A stretch of DNA of 64,000 nucleotides from the NCBI GenBank assembly GCA_017626045.1, contig JAGAJP010000034.1:17905-81904 (forward strand), read 5' to 3'. Every line of letters begins with the position of its first letter. The stretch's first letter is position 1. Of the stretch, positions 8,608 to 17,068 are shown piece by piece. Below the pieces are notes generated by a model. The model was given only the letters and a program-made list of their open reading frames with translations, searched no databases and had not been told where the DNA came from. This stretch comes from Muribaculaceae bacterium. Lineage in GTDB: Bacteria; Bacteroidota; Bacteroidia; Bacteroidales; Muribaculaceae. The position numbers were made by a program, and so were the translations under genes.

Positions 8608-9242
8608 ATTTGTGTTGTAAAGATTTTTCCGTTTTGTATTATTTGATTCTTTAGGTCTTCCTGCCTGGATTGCTCGAGCGCGGAGATGATTGTCTCGATG
8701 GGGAGCGTGGATTCATCAGTCTCGGCAAATATCCGTTCCGGCGGGGTTATCCGGAGAGACTCGGGGTTGTATCGCTCCCCGAAACTCAGGCAGCAGCCTG
8801 CGTCGAGATATATCTCCGCGACAGTCGGCTTGTTGCGGAATCCATGGATAATCCATGGCTGCTCGGGAGAAAGATCCTTTTTCATGCCGACAATAATGTC
8901 GTGTGCCTTCACGGCATGTATCACTAATGGCTTCCGCAGTCTTTCGGCAAGAAGCGCCTGCTTTCTGAACGCCATCATCTGCATGGCGAGCAGTCCTCCT
9001 TTTGCCGTGTCGATGCCGCACTCACCGATAGCCGCCACTTGAGGCGATGCCGCGGCAGCCACAAGTTCGGTCCATATCTCCTCTTTTATGCGCATGTCGC
9101 TGCCGCAGAAAAGGTCAAGGTGCCAGGGATGAAGCCCGACCGACCATCTCTGCTCGCCCACAGGCTTGAAGCCTATCGGCGATACGGAGATTATGGCTTC
9201 CGGCGAGGGAGGCGTATGATGGGTGTGACAGTCAAGAATCAT
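8604..9242 (-). CDS. TatD family metal-dependent hydrolase
   Basis: 212 aa, somewhat shorter than typical TatD (about 260). The metal-binding start LDCHTHH, the GLHPWH segment, AIGECGID, VIHAVKAHD and the terminal FAETDES motif are all present in the expected order of the TIM-barrel amidohydrolase fold. TatD proteins are metal-dependent DNases/deoxyribonuclease-like enzymes of uncertain physiological role. It is the first gene of the minus-strand run that continues to comM. No clear TAnnTTTG promoter box was found directly upstream. Confidence 0.85.
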   Translation of the reverse strand: MILDCHTHHTPPSPEAIISVSPIGFKPVGEQRWSVGLHPWHLDLFCGSDMRIKEEIWTELVAAAASPQVAAIGECGIDTAKGGLLAMQMMAFRKQALLAERLRKPLVIHAVKAHDIIVGMKKDLSPEQPWIIHGFRNKPTVAEIYLDAGCCLSFGERYNPESLRITPPERIFAETDESTLPIETIISALEQSRQEDLKNQIIQNGKIFTTQI

Positions 9243-9438
9243 AGTTTATAATAAATCATATTTTTATAACAATTTTGAGGGATAAGTTATTGAGGCGACA
9301 TCCGTATGTTGAGGCGATTCTTTTGCGGACTGCGGAGGATTGGGATGGAGGCTGATTTGATGTGTATATTGCAAATCTTTGATTATTAATCGAATGGTGA
9401 TTTATGCATAAAATTTTTATAAAAAAATATCAGAAAAA

Positions 9439-9470
9439 TTTGCACGGAATGAAAAAAGGTTGTAACTTTG
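9439..9470 (+). promoter_or_regulatory. Promoter of tRNA-Asp copy 1
   Basis: TTTG at 9439-9442, a 20-base spacer, then TAACTTTG at 9463-9470. This is the Bacteroidetes -33/-7 pattern, about 55 bases upstream of the tRNA. Confidence 0.75.
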
Positions 9471-9524
9471 CAGTCGCAAACAGGGATTTACTCCTGTGGT
9501 TGTTTTGAATCATATTAACCCCTT

Positions 9525-9598
9525 GGTGCGGTAGTTCAGCTGGTTAGAATGCCGGCCTGTCACGCCGGAGGTCGCGGGTTCAAGTCCCGTCCGCACCG
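9525..9598 (+). tRNA. tRNA-Asp (anticodon GTC), copy 1
   Basis: 74-nt cloverleaf. The acceptor arm is GGTGCGG/CCGCACC, the D arm GTTCAGCTGGTTAGAA, and the anticodon stem CCGGC/GCCGG with loop CTGTCAC places GTC at 34-36. The T arm is CGGGTTCAAGTCCCG, the discriminator base is G, and CCA is not encoded. A second identical tRNA lies 314 bp downstream. Confidence 0.97.
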
Positions 9599-9611
9599 CT
9601 GAGGAGAGAGG

Positions 9612-9652
9612 AAGAGCAGCATGGTCAACTTCGGTTGCCTGCTGCTCTTTTT
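9612..9652 (+). terminator. Rho-independent terminator after tRNA-Asp copy 1
   Basis: Stem AAGAGCAGCA/TGCTGCTCTT with an inner stem closed by a C(TTCG)G tetraloop, followed by a T run. Confidence 0.85.
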
Positions 9653-9756
9653 CGTTTGTTTGATCTATTGTAATGCATGAGATGTCTTCCGATATGCCTC
9701 TCCAATGCCTGGTCGGAAAGAAAATGTGAAAAAATGAGCCTGATTTTGGTGTGATA

Positions 9757-9788
9757 CTTGCATATTTCGAAATAATGTTGTAACTTTG
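9757..9788 (+). promoter_or_regulatory. Promoter of tRNA-Asp copy 2
   Basis: CTTG at 9757-9760, a 20-base spacer, then TAACTTTG at 9781-9788. The stretch around the -7 box (GTTGTAACTTTGCA) matches copy 1, while the rest of the upstream region differs. Confidence 0.65.
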
Positions 9789-9838
9789 CACTCGCAAAAG
9801 GGAGCAATCCCCTATGCGGAGTTTCTTCATAAGTCCCT

Positions 9839-9912
9839 GGTGCGGTAGTTCAGCTGGTTAGAATGCCGGCCTGTCACGCCGGAGGTCGCGGGTTCAAGTC
9901 CCGTCCGCACCG
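9839..9912 (+). tRNA. tRNA-Asp (anticodon GTC), copy 2
   Basis: Same 74 bases as copy 1, with its own promoter at 9757-9788 and its own terminator. Confidence 0.97.
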
Positions 9913-9925
9913 CCGAGGAGAGAGG

Positions 9926-9966
9926 AAGAGCAGCATGGTCAACTTCGGTTGCCTGCTGCTCTTTTT
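9926..9966 (+). terminator. Rho-independent terminator after tRNA-Asp copy 2
   Basis: Same hairpin as 9612-9652 with a TTCG tetraloop and T run. It also sits between this tRNA and the convergent porX gene. Confidence 0.85.
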
Positions 9967-10004
9967 CGTTTATATTATCCCGCTTCCGGAACTTGCCTGC
10001 CAAA

Positions 10005-11543
10005 TCATTCCTTCGGAGTGAGGGTCACAAGCGGAACGAGCATCTCCTGAAGCGAGATGCCTCCGTGCTGGAATGTCTTGGAGTAGTATTGCACATAGTA
10101 GTTGTAGTTGTTGGGATAGGAGAAGAAGTCATCGTTGGTGGCGAAGATGAAAGTGCTCGACAGGTTGGGCGCCGGAAGCCCGAATTTCTTGGGATTCTTT
10201 ATTTCATATACCTGCTTCTGGTTGTAGTTCAGGTTCTTGCCCACCTTATATCGCAGATTGGTGTTTGTGTTTCTGTCGCCCACCACCTTTATAGGGTTGT
10301 CTACCCGGATTGTGCCGTGGTCGGTGGTCAGAATAATCTTGAAGCCAAGGTCTGCTATGCGTCGGAATATTTCCGATGCGGAACTGTGACGAAACCATGA
10401 TTCCGTCAGAGAGCGGTATGCGGCGTCGCTGTTGGCGAGTTCGCGTATCATCTTCGACTCCGTGCGCGCATGGCTGAGCATGTCGATGAAGTTCAGTACA
10501 ATCACATTGAGCGGTATGTCTTTTAAAGAGTTGAGCCTTGAAAGGAACTTCTCTCCGGCGATGGTGTCGTTGATTTTGGTATAGGTGAACCGTTCCTTTC
10601 GCCTGAACCTGTCCAGTAGCGTGCCGATCAGCTGCTCCTCATGGTTGTTGAGTCCTTCGTCTTCGTCTTCCTCCACCCAGTAGTCGGGAAACATTTCCTT
10701 GATCTGTAACGGCATCAGACCCGAGAATATGGCGTTGCGGGCATATTGTGTCGATGTCGGCAGGATAGTGGTGTATAGGTCTTCGCTGATATTGAAGAAT
10801 TCCGACATCAGAGGCTGCACGCATCTCCACTGGTCAAACCGGAAATTGTCGATTAGCACGAAGAATATCTTTTCCCCCTTGTCGAGCATCGGGAATATCT
10901 TTTTGCTGAAGATATCCGGGCTCATGAGGGGGCGCTCAGCGCCTGTCACCCACGACTCGTAGTTGCGCTTCACGAATTTGGCGAAATTTGAGTTAGCGTC
11001 ACGTTTCTGCATCAGGAGCATCTCGTCCATGTTGCTGTCCGATTCAGACAGTTTCATCTCCCAGTATACGAGCTGACGGTAGCAGTCCATCCATTCCTGA
11101 AGGCTTGAGGCACGGTTGATCTCAGATGATATCTTTTGAAACTCATGCATATATCCCGAGGATGTCTGTTCCGCGATGATTTTGGCGCTGTGGAGGTTCT
11201 TTTTGATGGATAGGAAAATCTGCATCGGATTGACCGGCTTTATCAGATAGTCGGTGATCTTGTTGCCTATTGCCTGGTTCATTATGTTCTCTTCCTCCGA
11301 CTTGGTGATCATGATCACCGGGACGTCGGGGTGCGCCTGGTTGATGAGCTGCAGGGTCTCAAGCCCTGAAAGTCCCGGCATGTTCTCATCGAGAAGAACG
11401 AGGGAAATGGCAGTGCTGTCGAGCATATCGAGGGCATCGCGGCCGTTGCTCACGGTCTCGATGTCATATCCTTTGGATTTCAGAAACAAGATATGCGGTT
11501 TCAGAAGATCTATCTCATCGTCGGCCCATAATATTTTTTCCAT
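10005..11543 (-). CDS. porX: PorX-type response regulator with PglZ/alkaline phosphatase-like domain
   Basis: 512 aa from the start MEKILWADDEID; an ATG 24 bases upstream overlaps porW. An N-terminal CheY-like receiver (about 1-120) has the acidic pair, the phospho-accepting Asp in LVLLDENMPG (residue 52), and Lys in DYLIKPVNP. A C-terminal PglZ/alkaline-phosphatase superfamily domain follows (FFVLIDNFRFDQW, TTDHGTIRVDNP). In Porphyromonas and Flavobacterium, PorX with the kinase PorY controls type IX secretion genes, and its PglZ domain acts on nucleotides. It directly follows porW, a conserved partner gene. The identification is strong; the regulated genes here are unknown. Confidence 0.88.
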   Translation of the reverse strand: MEKILWADDEIDLLKPHILFLKSKGYDIETVSNGRDALDMLDSTAISLVLLDENMPGLSGLETLQLINQAHPDVPVIMITKSEEENIMNQAIGNKITDYLIKPVNPMQIFLSIKKNLHSAKIIAEQTSSGYMHEFQKISSEINRASSLQEWMDCYRQLVYWEMKLSESDSNMDEMLLMQKRDANSNFAKFVKRNYESWVTGAERPLMSPDIFSKKIFPMLDKGEKIFFVLIDNFRFDQWRCVQPLMSEFFNISEDLYTTILPTSTQYARNAIFSGLMPLQIKEMFPDYWVEEDEDEGLNNHEEQLIGTLLDRFRRKERFTYTKINDTIAGEKFLSRLNSLKDIPLNVIVLNFIDMLSHARTESKMIRELANSDAAYRSLTESWFRHSSASEIFRRIADLGFKIILTTDHGTIRVDNPIKVVGDRNTNTNLRYKVGKNLNYNQKQVYEIKNPKKFGLPAPNLSSTFIFATNDDFFSYPNNYNYYVQYYSKTFQHGGISLQEMLVPLVTLTPKE

Positions 11544-11553
11544 ATCGCTGTAG

Positions 11554-14451
11554 TTATAATTCTTCATCCGTGACAGCTTCCGGCGCTGACTCTTCGACGG
11601 CTTCTGCGTCAGGTCCGGTGTCTGCGGGTGTGTCTTCTTCGGAGTTGCCGTCTGCTACTCCTTCCATCGCGGAATCCTCGGCTTTTTGAACCGAGGCGTT
11701 CTCCTCAAAGCGGAAATACTCTTCAAATGAACGTCCTTCCTTGAGCAGAAGTTCAAAATTGTATTTGGAAATCATGATTGGCCTAACTCCTTCCGGAAGC
11801 GTGAAGTCTCGCGTTGACATCACCCGGCGGTAGTTTTTAAGCTCTCTCATGTTTTCAAACCCTTTTACTATCAGCATGCCGACATTGTCGAAACTCATCA
11901 TCTCGAGGTCGAAGTCCTTTACCTTGAAACTCGAGAAGTTGAATCTCGCCACATCGTAGAGCAGCTGGTTGCCGTTGATTTCGTCGCGGGGATATGCGAG
12001 CACGAAATATTGCGGTGAGTCCGGGTCCATTTCGAATCTCGCGGGCTGGTCGCCGGTGTTGCCGGTTGAGTCGTTTGCCGACAGACGTGTGCTCCATATC
12101 ATGCCCCTTGTGTTGGCTCCTCCTGAATTGGGCGTGCGCCCCTCGTTGAGCCCCTTGAGGATTGCTCCCGCCATGTCGGTCATGTCGGTGTCGGGCCATT
12201 TGCGCAGCAGTTCCGTAAGGCGGTCCTTAAACATTCCGTAGTCACCTTCCGTGAGATACGACAGCGCGTCGATAAACACGAATTTGGGCAGAATCGGCGA
12301 CAGCGGATACTCCGCCTGCATCATTTGTGTGATGCGGTGTACATCGCCATTCCTGTCGGCGAGATAGTCGGCATACGCCTCGTCGTAATATTTCTGCTGC
12401 ATGGCGTTCATCTGTTTTAGACGGTCGAAATATGCCGGATCTCGCATTGCCTTGCCATAGGGGCTTTCCGGGAAATCCGCGATGATGAGGTCACGCCATC
12501 TGTCCATACCTTCTCTGTCGTCGCTTCGCGCCGCCATGAGATACATGTTGTAGTACACGTCCAGACGGTAGACGTTGTCGGGATATCTCGTAAGCAGGGT
12601 CTCGAACTCCTTGCGTGCGGCTCCGAAGTCCTCGAGTTTGTCCTTGAGTATTAGCCCCATGTTGTATAGTCCTTCCAGAATCACGTCATTTGCCGTCGCT
12701 TTCATCTCTTTGGATATAGGCAGCTGTGCAAGATAGAACTCAGGATAGTGGGGATCGGAGGCTCGGTCTGCGTCCTTTTTGCCGTCGCCTCCTTTGGACT
12801 CTCCCTCTGCGTCGGTGTTCTCGCCGCCGCTGCCTTCCTCATCGTTTTCTTCCGAGTCTTCCTCTGTGTCTTCAAAGGCAAAGGAGGTCTTGTTGCGCCT
12901 TCGCCAGTCATCCTCTAGTTTTCGTGCTCCCCACCTGCGCTGGAATTCGGTCTTTCCCGCCGACTTCGTTGCCTGGTTGTAGAAATACCATGATTTGTCT
13001 GTGTTGAACTGCAGACCGGTGTTGCCGGTCTCCTTGTCGATGGGGGAGTTGCCCTGGTCTCTGTTTGCCATTGCCTCCTCGCGGGCGGCAGCCTCGGCTT
13101 CCTCCTTTTCTTTTTTTATCAGCTCCTCCACCTGGCGCTCGGCCCATTCTACCCGCTCTTCCTCCGGAAGATCGGCAATTCGAAGCAGTGAGTCCTGAAG
13201 CTCCACGTTGCCGGCATAGACGGCGAGCTGGTCGAGCACGTCCGACCTCAGTTTTATTCCCTTGTAGTCCGGATATGATTCCGGTAGCTGTGGTACCGCC
13301 TCCGAATAGCAAGGCTGCGCCTTGGTGTATTCCCTCTTGTTGAAGTAGATGGCTCCGAGGGCAAGATTGGCGAGTGCCTTGTCTATTCCGTTGCGTGTGG
13401 ATTTCTCCACTGCCAGGGCATAGTTTTCCTGCGCCTTGGCGGTGTCTTTTCTTGTGAGATAGAGATTGCCAATCGCGTAGTATATCTGGTCGAGATATTC
13501 GTTGTTGCGCTGGTATCTTGTCATAGCCTTGAGCGAGGACACTTCCTTGCTGATGTCTTTCCCCCGGAAAACTTCGCTCTGCTTGATTCGGGAGTTGAAT
13601 TTCAGACGATAGGGAGTCGAGGCGCCTCCTCCTGCCTTTCGGAACGCTTCGTATGCCTCGCTGTCGCGTCCCGCCTGCCTGCATGTCTGCCCGAGCAGGA
13701 AATAAAGTCGTCTTTTCTGAACCCCTCCCGCTGCCTGCGCGGCGTCCTGAAGGTATGGTATCGCATGGTCGAATCTGTCAGATTTCAGGTTCCATGCCGC
13801 CTCCACGAGATTGTAAAGGTTGCGCAGACGCTTGGTGGTCAGGTCTTTCTCGTGTATCTTGGTTAGGATGTTTTCCGCTTCGTATGTCCAGTCGAGCGCA
13901 GTGTAGCATCGTGCCTGCCACAGGGCGGCCTCGGTCACTACCTCCGGCAGCCATGTGAAGTGGCGGGTGATATACATGAATGTGGCGGCGGCTCCCATGA
14001 AGTCGCCGTTGAAATACTGTCCTTTGCCGAGCATCAGCCATGCGTTGTGGAGAAACGGATTGAACTCCTCGCGGGCGCGAAACGCCTTGTCTTTGGCTGA
14101 AGTGGCGCGTTTTGCGGGTTTCTTCTTTATCGAATGCAACTGTATCGCCTTTTGCATCTTCTCGATCGTTCGCTTGAAGTTCCCGGTAGGCTTGGCACGC
14201 GAGTCATCTCCGATGGCATCCGCGGGGTGGGTCAGAAGCATACGCGTGAAATCGTCCTCATAACTGTCTTCCATTGCCTTGAGGGTCTCCTTGTAGTGCT
14301 CGTCGCCGTTGAAATAGACGTTATAGCGGGTCGTGAACGCCTGCCAGTTGCGCGACATAGCCGTATTCTTCTTGGTGCCGCATGAGGTTGCCGCCAGGAG
14401 GGTGGCGGCAAGGATCAATAACGTCTGTATGTGGTGGCGGATGGATGTCAT
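11554..14451 (-). CDS. porW: PorW/SprE-type TPR lipoprotein, type IX secretion-associated
   Basis: 965 aa. A lipoprotein signal ends at Cys24 (LAATSCGT). The start of the mature protein (KKNTAMSRNWQAFTTRYNVYFNGDEHYKE) is the hallmark of PorW/SprE. About 450 residues of tetratricopeptide-like repeats follow, then an acidic low-complexity linker (about 530-565), further TPR-like helices, and an acidic tail rich in Glu and Asp. PorW is an outer-membrane lipoprotein that links the PorKLMN motor and translocon in type IX secretion. It lies 24 bp downstream of lpxB and overlaps the open frame of porX. Confidence 0.85.
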   Translation of the reverse strand: MTSIRHHIQTLLILAATLLAATSCGTKKNTAMSRNWQAFTTRYNVYFNGDEHYKETLKAMEDSYEDDFTRMLLTHPADAIGDDSRAKPTGNFKRTIEKMQKAIQLHSIKKKPAKRATSAKDKAFRAREEFNPFLHNAWLMLGKGQYFNGDFMGAAATFMYITRHFTWLPEVVTEAALWQARCYTALDWTYEAENILTKIHEKDLTTKRLRNLYNLVEAAWNLKSDRFDHAIPYLQDAAQAAGGVQKRRLYFLLGQTCRQAGRDSEAYEAFRKAGGGASTPYRLKFNSRIKQSEVFRGKDISKEVSSLKAMTRYQRNNEYLDQIYYAIGNLYLTRKDTAKAQENYALAVEKSTRNGIDKALANLALGAIYFNKREYTKAQPCYSEAVPQLPESYPDYKGIKLRSDVLDQLAVYAGNVELQDSLLRIADLPEEERVEWAERQVEELIKKEKEEAEAAAREEAMANRDQGNSPIDKETGNTGLQFNTDKSWYFYNQATKSAGKTEFQRRWGARKLEDDWRRRNKTSFAFEDTEEDSEENDEEGSGGENTDAEGESKGGDGKKDADRASDPHYPEFYLAQLPISKEMKATANDVILEGLYNMGLILKDKLEDFGAARKEFETLLTRYPDNVYRLDVYYNMYLMAARSDDREGMDRWRDLIIADFPESPYGKAMRDPAYFDRLKQMNAMQQKYYDEAYADYLADRNGDVHRITQMMQAEYPLSPILPKFVFIDALSYLTEGDYGMFKDRLTELLRKWPDTDMTDMAGAILKGLNEGRTPNSGGANTRGMIWSTRLSANDSTGNTGDQPARFEMDPDSPQYFVLAYPRDEINGNQLLYDVARFNFSSFKVKDFDLEMMSFDNVGMLIVKGFENMRELKNYRRVMSTRDFTLPEGVRPIMISKYNFELLLKEGRSFEEYFRFEENASVQKAEDSAMEGVADGNSEEDTPADTGPDAEAVEESAPEAVTDEEL

Positions 14452-14475
14452 TCGTTTTTGTCGATAGTTTTCCGG

Positions 14476-15615
14476 TTATGTCCGAGGACCGGGTTTGGCG
14501 CAGATGTATTCGGCTGCGATTTTGGATGCGTCGGTGGTGCCGAGTTTTTTTCTCATGTTGCGGTAGCCCGACAGCTGCCAGTCGCGTTGAGGCGAAGCCT
14601 GCAGAAGAGGGGCGAGTTCTCGCGCTATCATCGGAGCCGTGCATTTATGCATCAGAAGTTCCGGAACTATTGAGTTTGATGCTATCAGGTTGGGCAGCGA
14701 CACATATTTCACTTTCAGCACCCTGCTCATGATTTCGTAAGTGGCGCGTGATCCGTTGCCACGGTAGCATACCACTTGCGGAGTGCCGGTCACCGCAGTC
14801 TCGAGCGTCGCGGTGCCGGAGGTCACTATGGCGGCGACTGAATATTTAAGCAATGTGTGTGTGGCGCCGAAGGCGAGCTGAAGACCGGTGTCCTGCGCCA
14901 CCGAGCGATAGAACTTCTCGGGAATCGACGGGGCGGCGGCGATAACATACTGATAGTCGGGGAATTCCTTGGCGGCGGCTATCATCAGCGGAAGGTTGCT
15001 CCGAATCTCGGCTTTTCGCGAGCCGGGAAGTATGGCGATAATGGGGCGCTCGTCGGATATGCCCTGACGTTCAAGAAAATGCTTTTTCGGCGGTATGTGC
15101 GCAAGCGACTGCTCGATTTCTTTCACCGTAGGATTTCCCACATATCGCGCCTCGAGGCCGTGCCGTTTGAAATATCTCGGCTCAAACGGCAGTATGCTGT
15201 AGAGATTGCTGAGATATTTCTTGAGCCTGGGTATGCGCCATTCTTTCCATGCCCATACTTTGGGTGCTATGTACCAGTCGGTCCTTATGCCGAGTGAGTG
15301 TGCGTATGCGGCAAGCTTGAGGTTGAAGGAGGGATAGTCGACAAGCACGAGCACATCAGGGTGGAAGTCCCTGATGACAGCCTTTGCCTTTCGTAGGTTC
15401 TGAAGCAGCATCGGCAGGAAACGTATCACTTCCGAAAATCCCATTACATTCATCTTCTCAATATGGATTTCGGGTGTGACGCGCGCCGCTCTCGACATTA
15501 GGTCGCCTCCTAAAATCCGGAATCTCGCGTCGGTGTCCCGGTTTTTTATTTCCTCTATCAGTCGCGAGGCATGAAGGTCTCCCGATGCCTCGCCTGCCAC
15601 TATCATGTATTTCAT
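14476..15615 (-). CDS. lpxB: Lipid-A-disaccharide synthase
   Basis: GT19 enzyme that joins UDP-2,3-diacylglucosamine and lipid X to form the lipid A disaccharide at the inner face of the inner membrane. The start MKYMIVAGEASGDLHA is the family N terminus and gives 379 aa, the usual length. The frame is open further upstream, but that extension would run through the divergent gene at 15650 and has no lpxB sequence. Other blocks seen: GGDLMSRAARVTPE, LVDYPSFNLKLA, and the C-terminal VTSGTATLETAVTGTPQVV. It leads the lpxB-porW-porX run. Confidence 0.93.
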   Translation of the reverse strand: MKYMIVAGEASGDLHASRLIEEIKNRDTDARFRILGGDLMSRAARVTPEIHIEKMNVMGFSEVIRFLPMLLQNLRKAKAVIRDFHPDVLVLVDYPSFNLKLAAYAHSLGIRTDWYIAPKVWAWKEWRIPRLKKYLSNLYSILPFEPRYFKRHGLEARYVGNPTVKEIEQSLAHIPPKKHFLERQGISDERPIIAILPGSRKAEIRSNLPLMIAAAKEFPDYQYVIAAAPSIPEKFYRSVAQDTGLQLAFGATHTLLKYSVAAIVTSGTATLETAVTGTPQVVCYRGNGSRATYEIMSRVLKVKYVSLPNLIASNSIVPELLMHKCTAPMIARELAPLLQASPQRDWQLSGYRNMRKKLGTTDASKIAAEYICAKPGPRT

Positions 15616-15649
15616 ATAATATTTACGTTCGGGAAAGCGTTTTTCGTAT

Positions 15650-17056
15650 ATGAAAACTATGCGTATACCTTTTTTTTTCATTATATCCCTGATTGTGGCG
15701 GCTGTTTTGCCGGGCTGCATTTCAGATGATGTGTCCCATTCCCCCTCCGACGTGCTGTCATTCTCAACAGATACCCTTGACTTTGATACAGTCTTCACCG
15801 ACCTCGGCACTCCGACAGCGCGCCTGCTTGTGTTTAACCGCGCAAGCAAGGCGGTTAACATCTCCAGCATAAGGATGAGAAGCGACGACGGCATCTTTTC
15901 CATCAATGTCGACGGCGTATCCGGCAAGGAGTTTGAGAATGTGGAGATTAGGGCGAATGACTCGATATATGTGTTTGTGGAGTGTCTGATCGACGCCACT
16001 GAGGCGTCCAGGCCGTTTGAGGTCAAGGGAAATCTTGATTTCGTTACCAACGGTGTCAGCCAGACTGTGGTGCTTCAGGCTTTTGGACAGAATGTCACCC
16101 GACTGAAGGGCGTGACGATCAATGAAGACGTCACTTTCACCTCCGACCGTCCGTATGTGGTGTTTGACACTCTCCGGGTGGCGAAGGACGCGGTTCTCAC
16201 TCTTGAGCCCGGCACAAGGCTGCTGTTTCACGACAAGGGTTTCCTGCAGGTCGACGGTACGCTTCTCGCTCTCGGCTCTCTTGGCAATCCTGTGTCGTTG
16301 CGTGGCGACAGACTCGACAATGTACTTCCCGATACCGGTTATGAGATTCTGTCAGGCCAGTGGCAGGGCGTAAGGTTTGGCGAGGATTCGTTTGGCAACC
16401 GTATGGAGTATGTGGAGATGCAGTCGTCGGTGACGGGCGTCGTGGTGGACAGTTGCGGTGTCAGCGACCGCAGCAGGCTTGTACTGGTCAATTCATGGCT
16501 CCACAATGCGGAGGTCAACGTACTGAAGTCATCGCATTCGAAGGTGGATGCCTACGGCTGTTGCTTTTCCGATGCCGGTGAGGCGGTGGTGAGTCTGGCG
16601 GGCGGTTCGCATGAATTCGTGCAGTGCACTATGGCAAACAATTACCTGTTTGCCATTTCCCCCGAGTCTATCCTCACGCTGAGCCATCTGTTTGAGGAGG
16701 ATGCCGAGCGAAACGAGGCTCCGCTTATGAAGGCGCGTTTTGCCAATTCCATCATATATGGCATGGTGTCGCCTTTGACTCCAGGCGACCTTGCAAAGTC
16801 GGATGTGTATATGCTCAACGTGCTCCTGGGAGTAAATGGTTCCGACGACGAGCATTTCATCTCATGCCTCTGGGATGTGGATCCGATGTTTGAGACTGTG
16901 AGAAGTGAATATCTTTTCAACTATCGGCTCAAGGAGGATTCTCCAGCGATAGGAGCCGGGAATCCTGAGTATGTGACAGATATCGATGCTGTCGACATGG
17001 ATGGCGTCAACCGTCTCGCGGGGGGGGATCCCGCTCTCGGAGCCTATGCCCGCTGA
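15650..17056 (+). CDS. Right-handed beta-helix lipoprotein
   Basis: 468 aa. The signal sequence has a lipobox ending at Cys23 (VLPGC). Residues about 35-150 form an Ig-like region (FDTVFTDLGTPTARLLVFNRA, then FVECLID). A parallel beta-helix follows, with recurring short strands (LEPGTRLLFHDKGFLQVDGTL, WQGVRFGEDSFGNRMEYVEM). The end (SPAIGAGNPEYVTDIDAVDMDG) is the usual last rung of Bacteroidetes pectate-lyase-like surface proteins. It is likely surface exposed. No catalytic site was recognised, so I do not call an enzyme. It is divergent from lpxB, with only 34 bases between them. Confidence 0.75.
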   Translation: MKTMRIPFFFIISLIVAAVLPGCISDDVSHSPSDVLSFSTDTLDFDTVFTDLGTPTARLLVFNRASKAVNISSIRMRSDDGIFSINVDGVSGKEFENVEIRANDSIYVFVECLIDATEASRPFEVKGNLDFVTNGVSQTVVLQAFGQNVTRLKGVTINEDVTFTSDRPYVVFDTLRVAKDAVLTLEPGTRLLFHDKGFLQVDGTLLALGSLGNPVSLRGDRLDNVLPDTGYEILSGQWQGVRFGEDSFGNRMEYVEMQSSVTGVVVDSCGVSDRSRLVLVNSWLHNAEVNVLKSSHSKVDAYGCCFSDAGEAVVSLAGGSHEFVQCTMANNYLFAISPESILTLSHLFEEDAERNEAPLMKARFANSIIYGMVSPLTPGDLAKSDVYMLNVLLGVNGSDDEHFISCLWDVDPMFETVRSEYLFNYRLKEDSPAIGAGNPEYVTDIDAVDMDGVNRLAGGDPALGAYAR

Positions 17057-17068
17057 TCGGTGGGCATG

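Larger units (their letters stand above)
9524..9657 (+). repeat. 134-bp tandem duplication, copy 1 (tRNA-Asp plus terminator)
   Basis: Identical to 9838-9971 except for one base (T at 9600 against C at 9914). The duplicated block holds the whole tRNA and its terminator but not the promoter region, which differs between the copies apart from the -7 box. Confidence 0.9.
9838..9971 (+). repeat. 134-bp tandem duplication, copy 2 (tRNA-Asp plus terminator)
   Basis: Second copy of the block at 9524-9657, with a single C for T difference at 9914 just after the tRNA. Confidence 0.9.

Noticed and set aside
9510..9830. Minus-strand frame over tRNA-Asp
   Set aside because: It is the antisense of the tRNA and its terminator (the VRTGLEPATSG-type string is a known false product opposite tRNA genes).
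12908..13684. 258-codon minus-strand frame within porW in another frame
   Set aside because: It is a frame-shifted shadow of porW, Arg/Gln/Gly-rich, with no start context.
15616..16050. Upstream extension of the lpxB reading frame (about 145 codons)
   Set aside because: It lies opposite the beta-helix lipoprotein gene, has no lpxB-like sequence, and the true N terminus MKYMIVAGEASGD begins at 15615.
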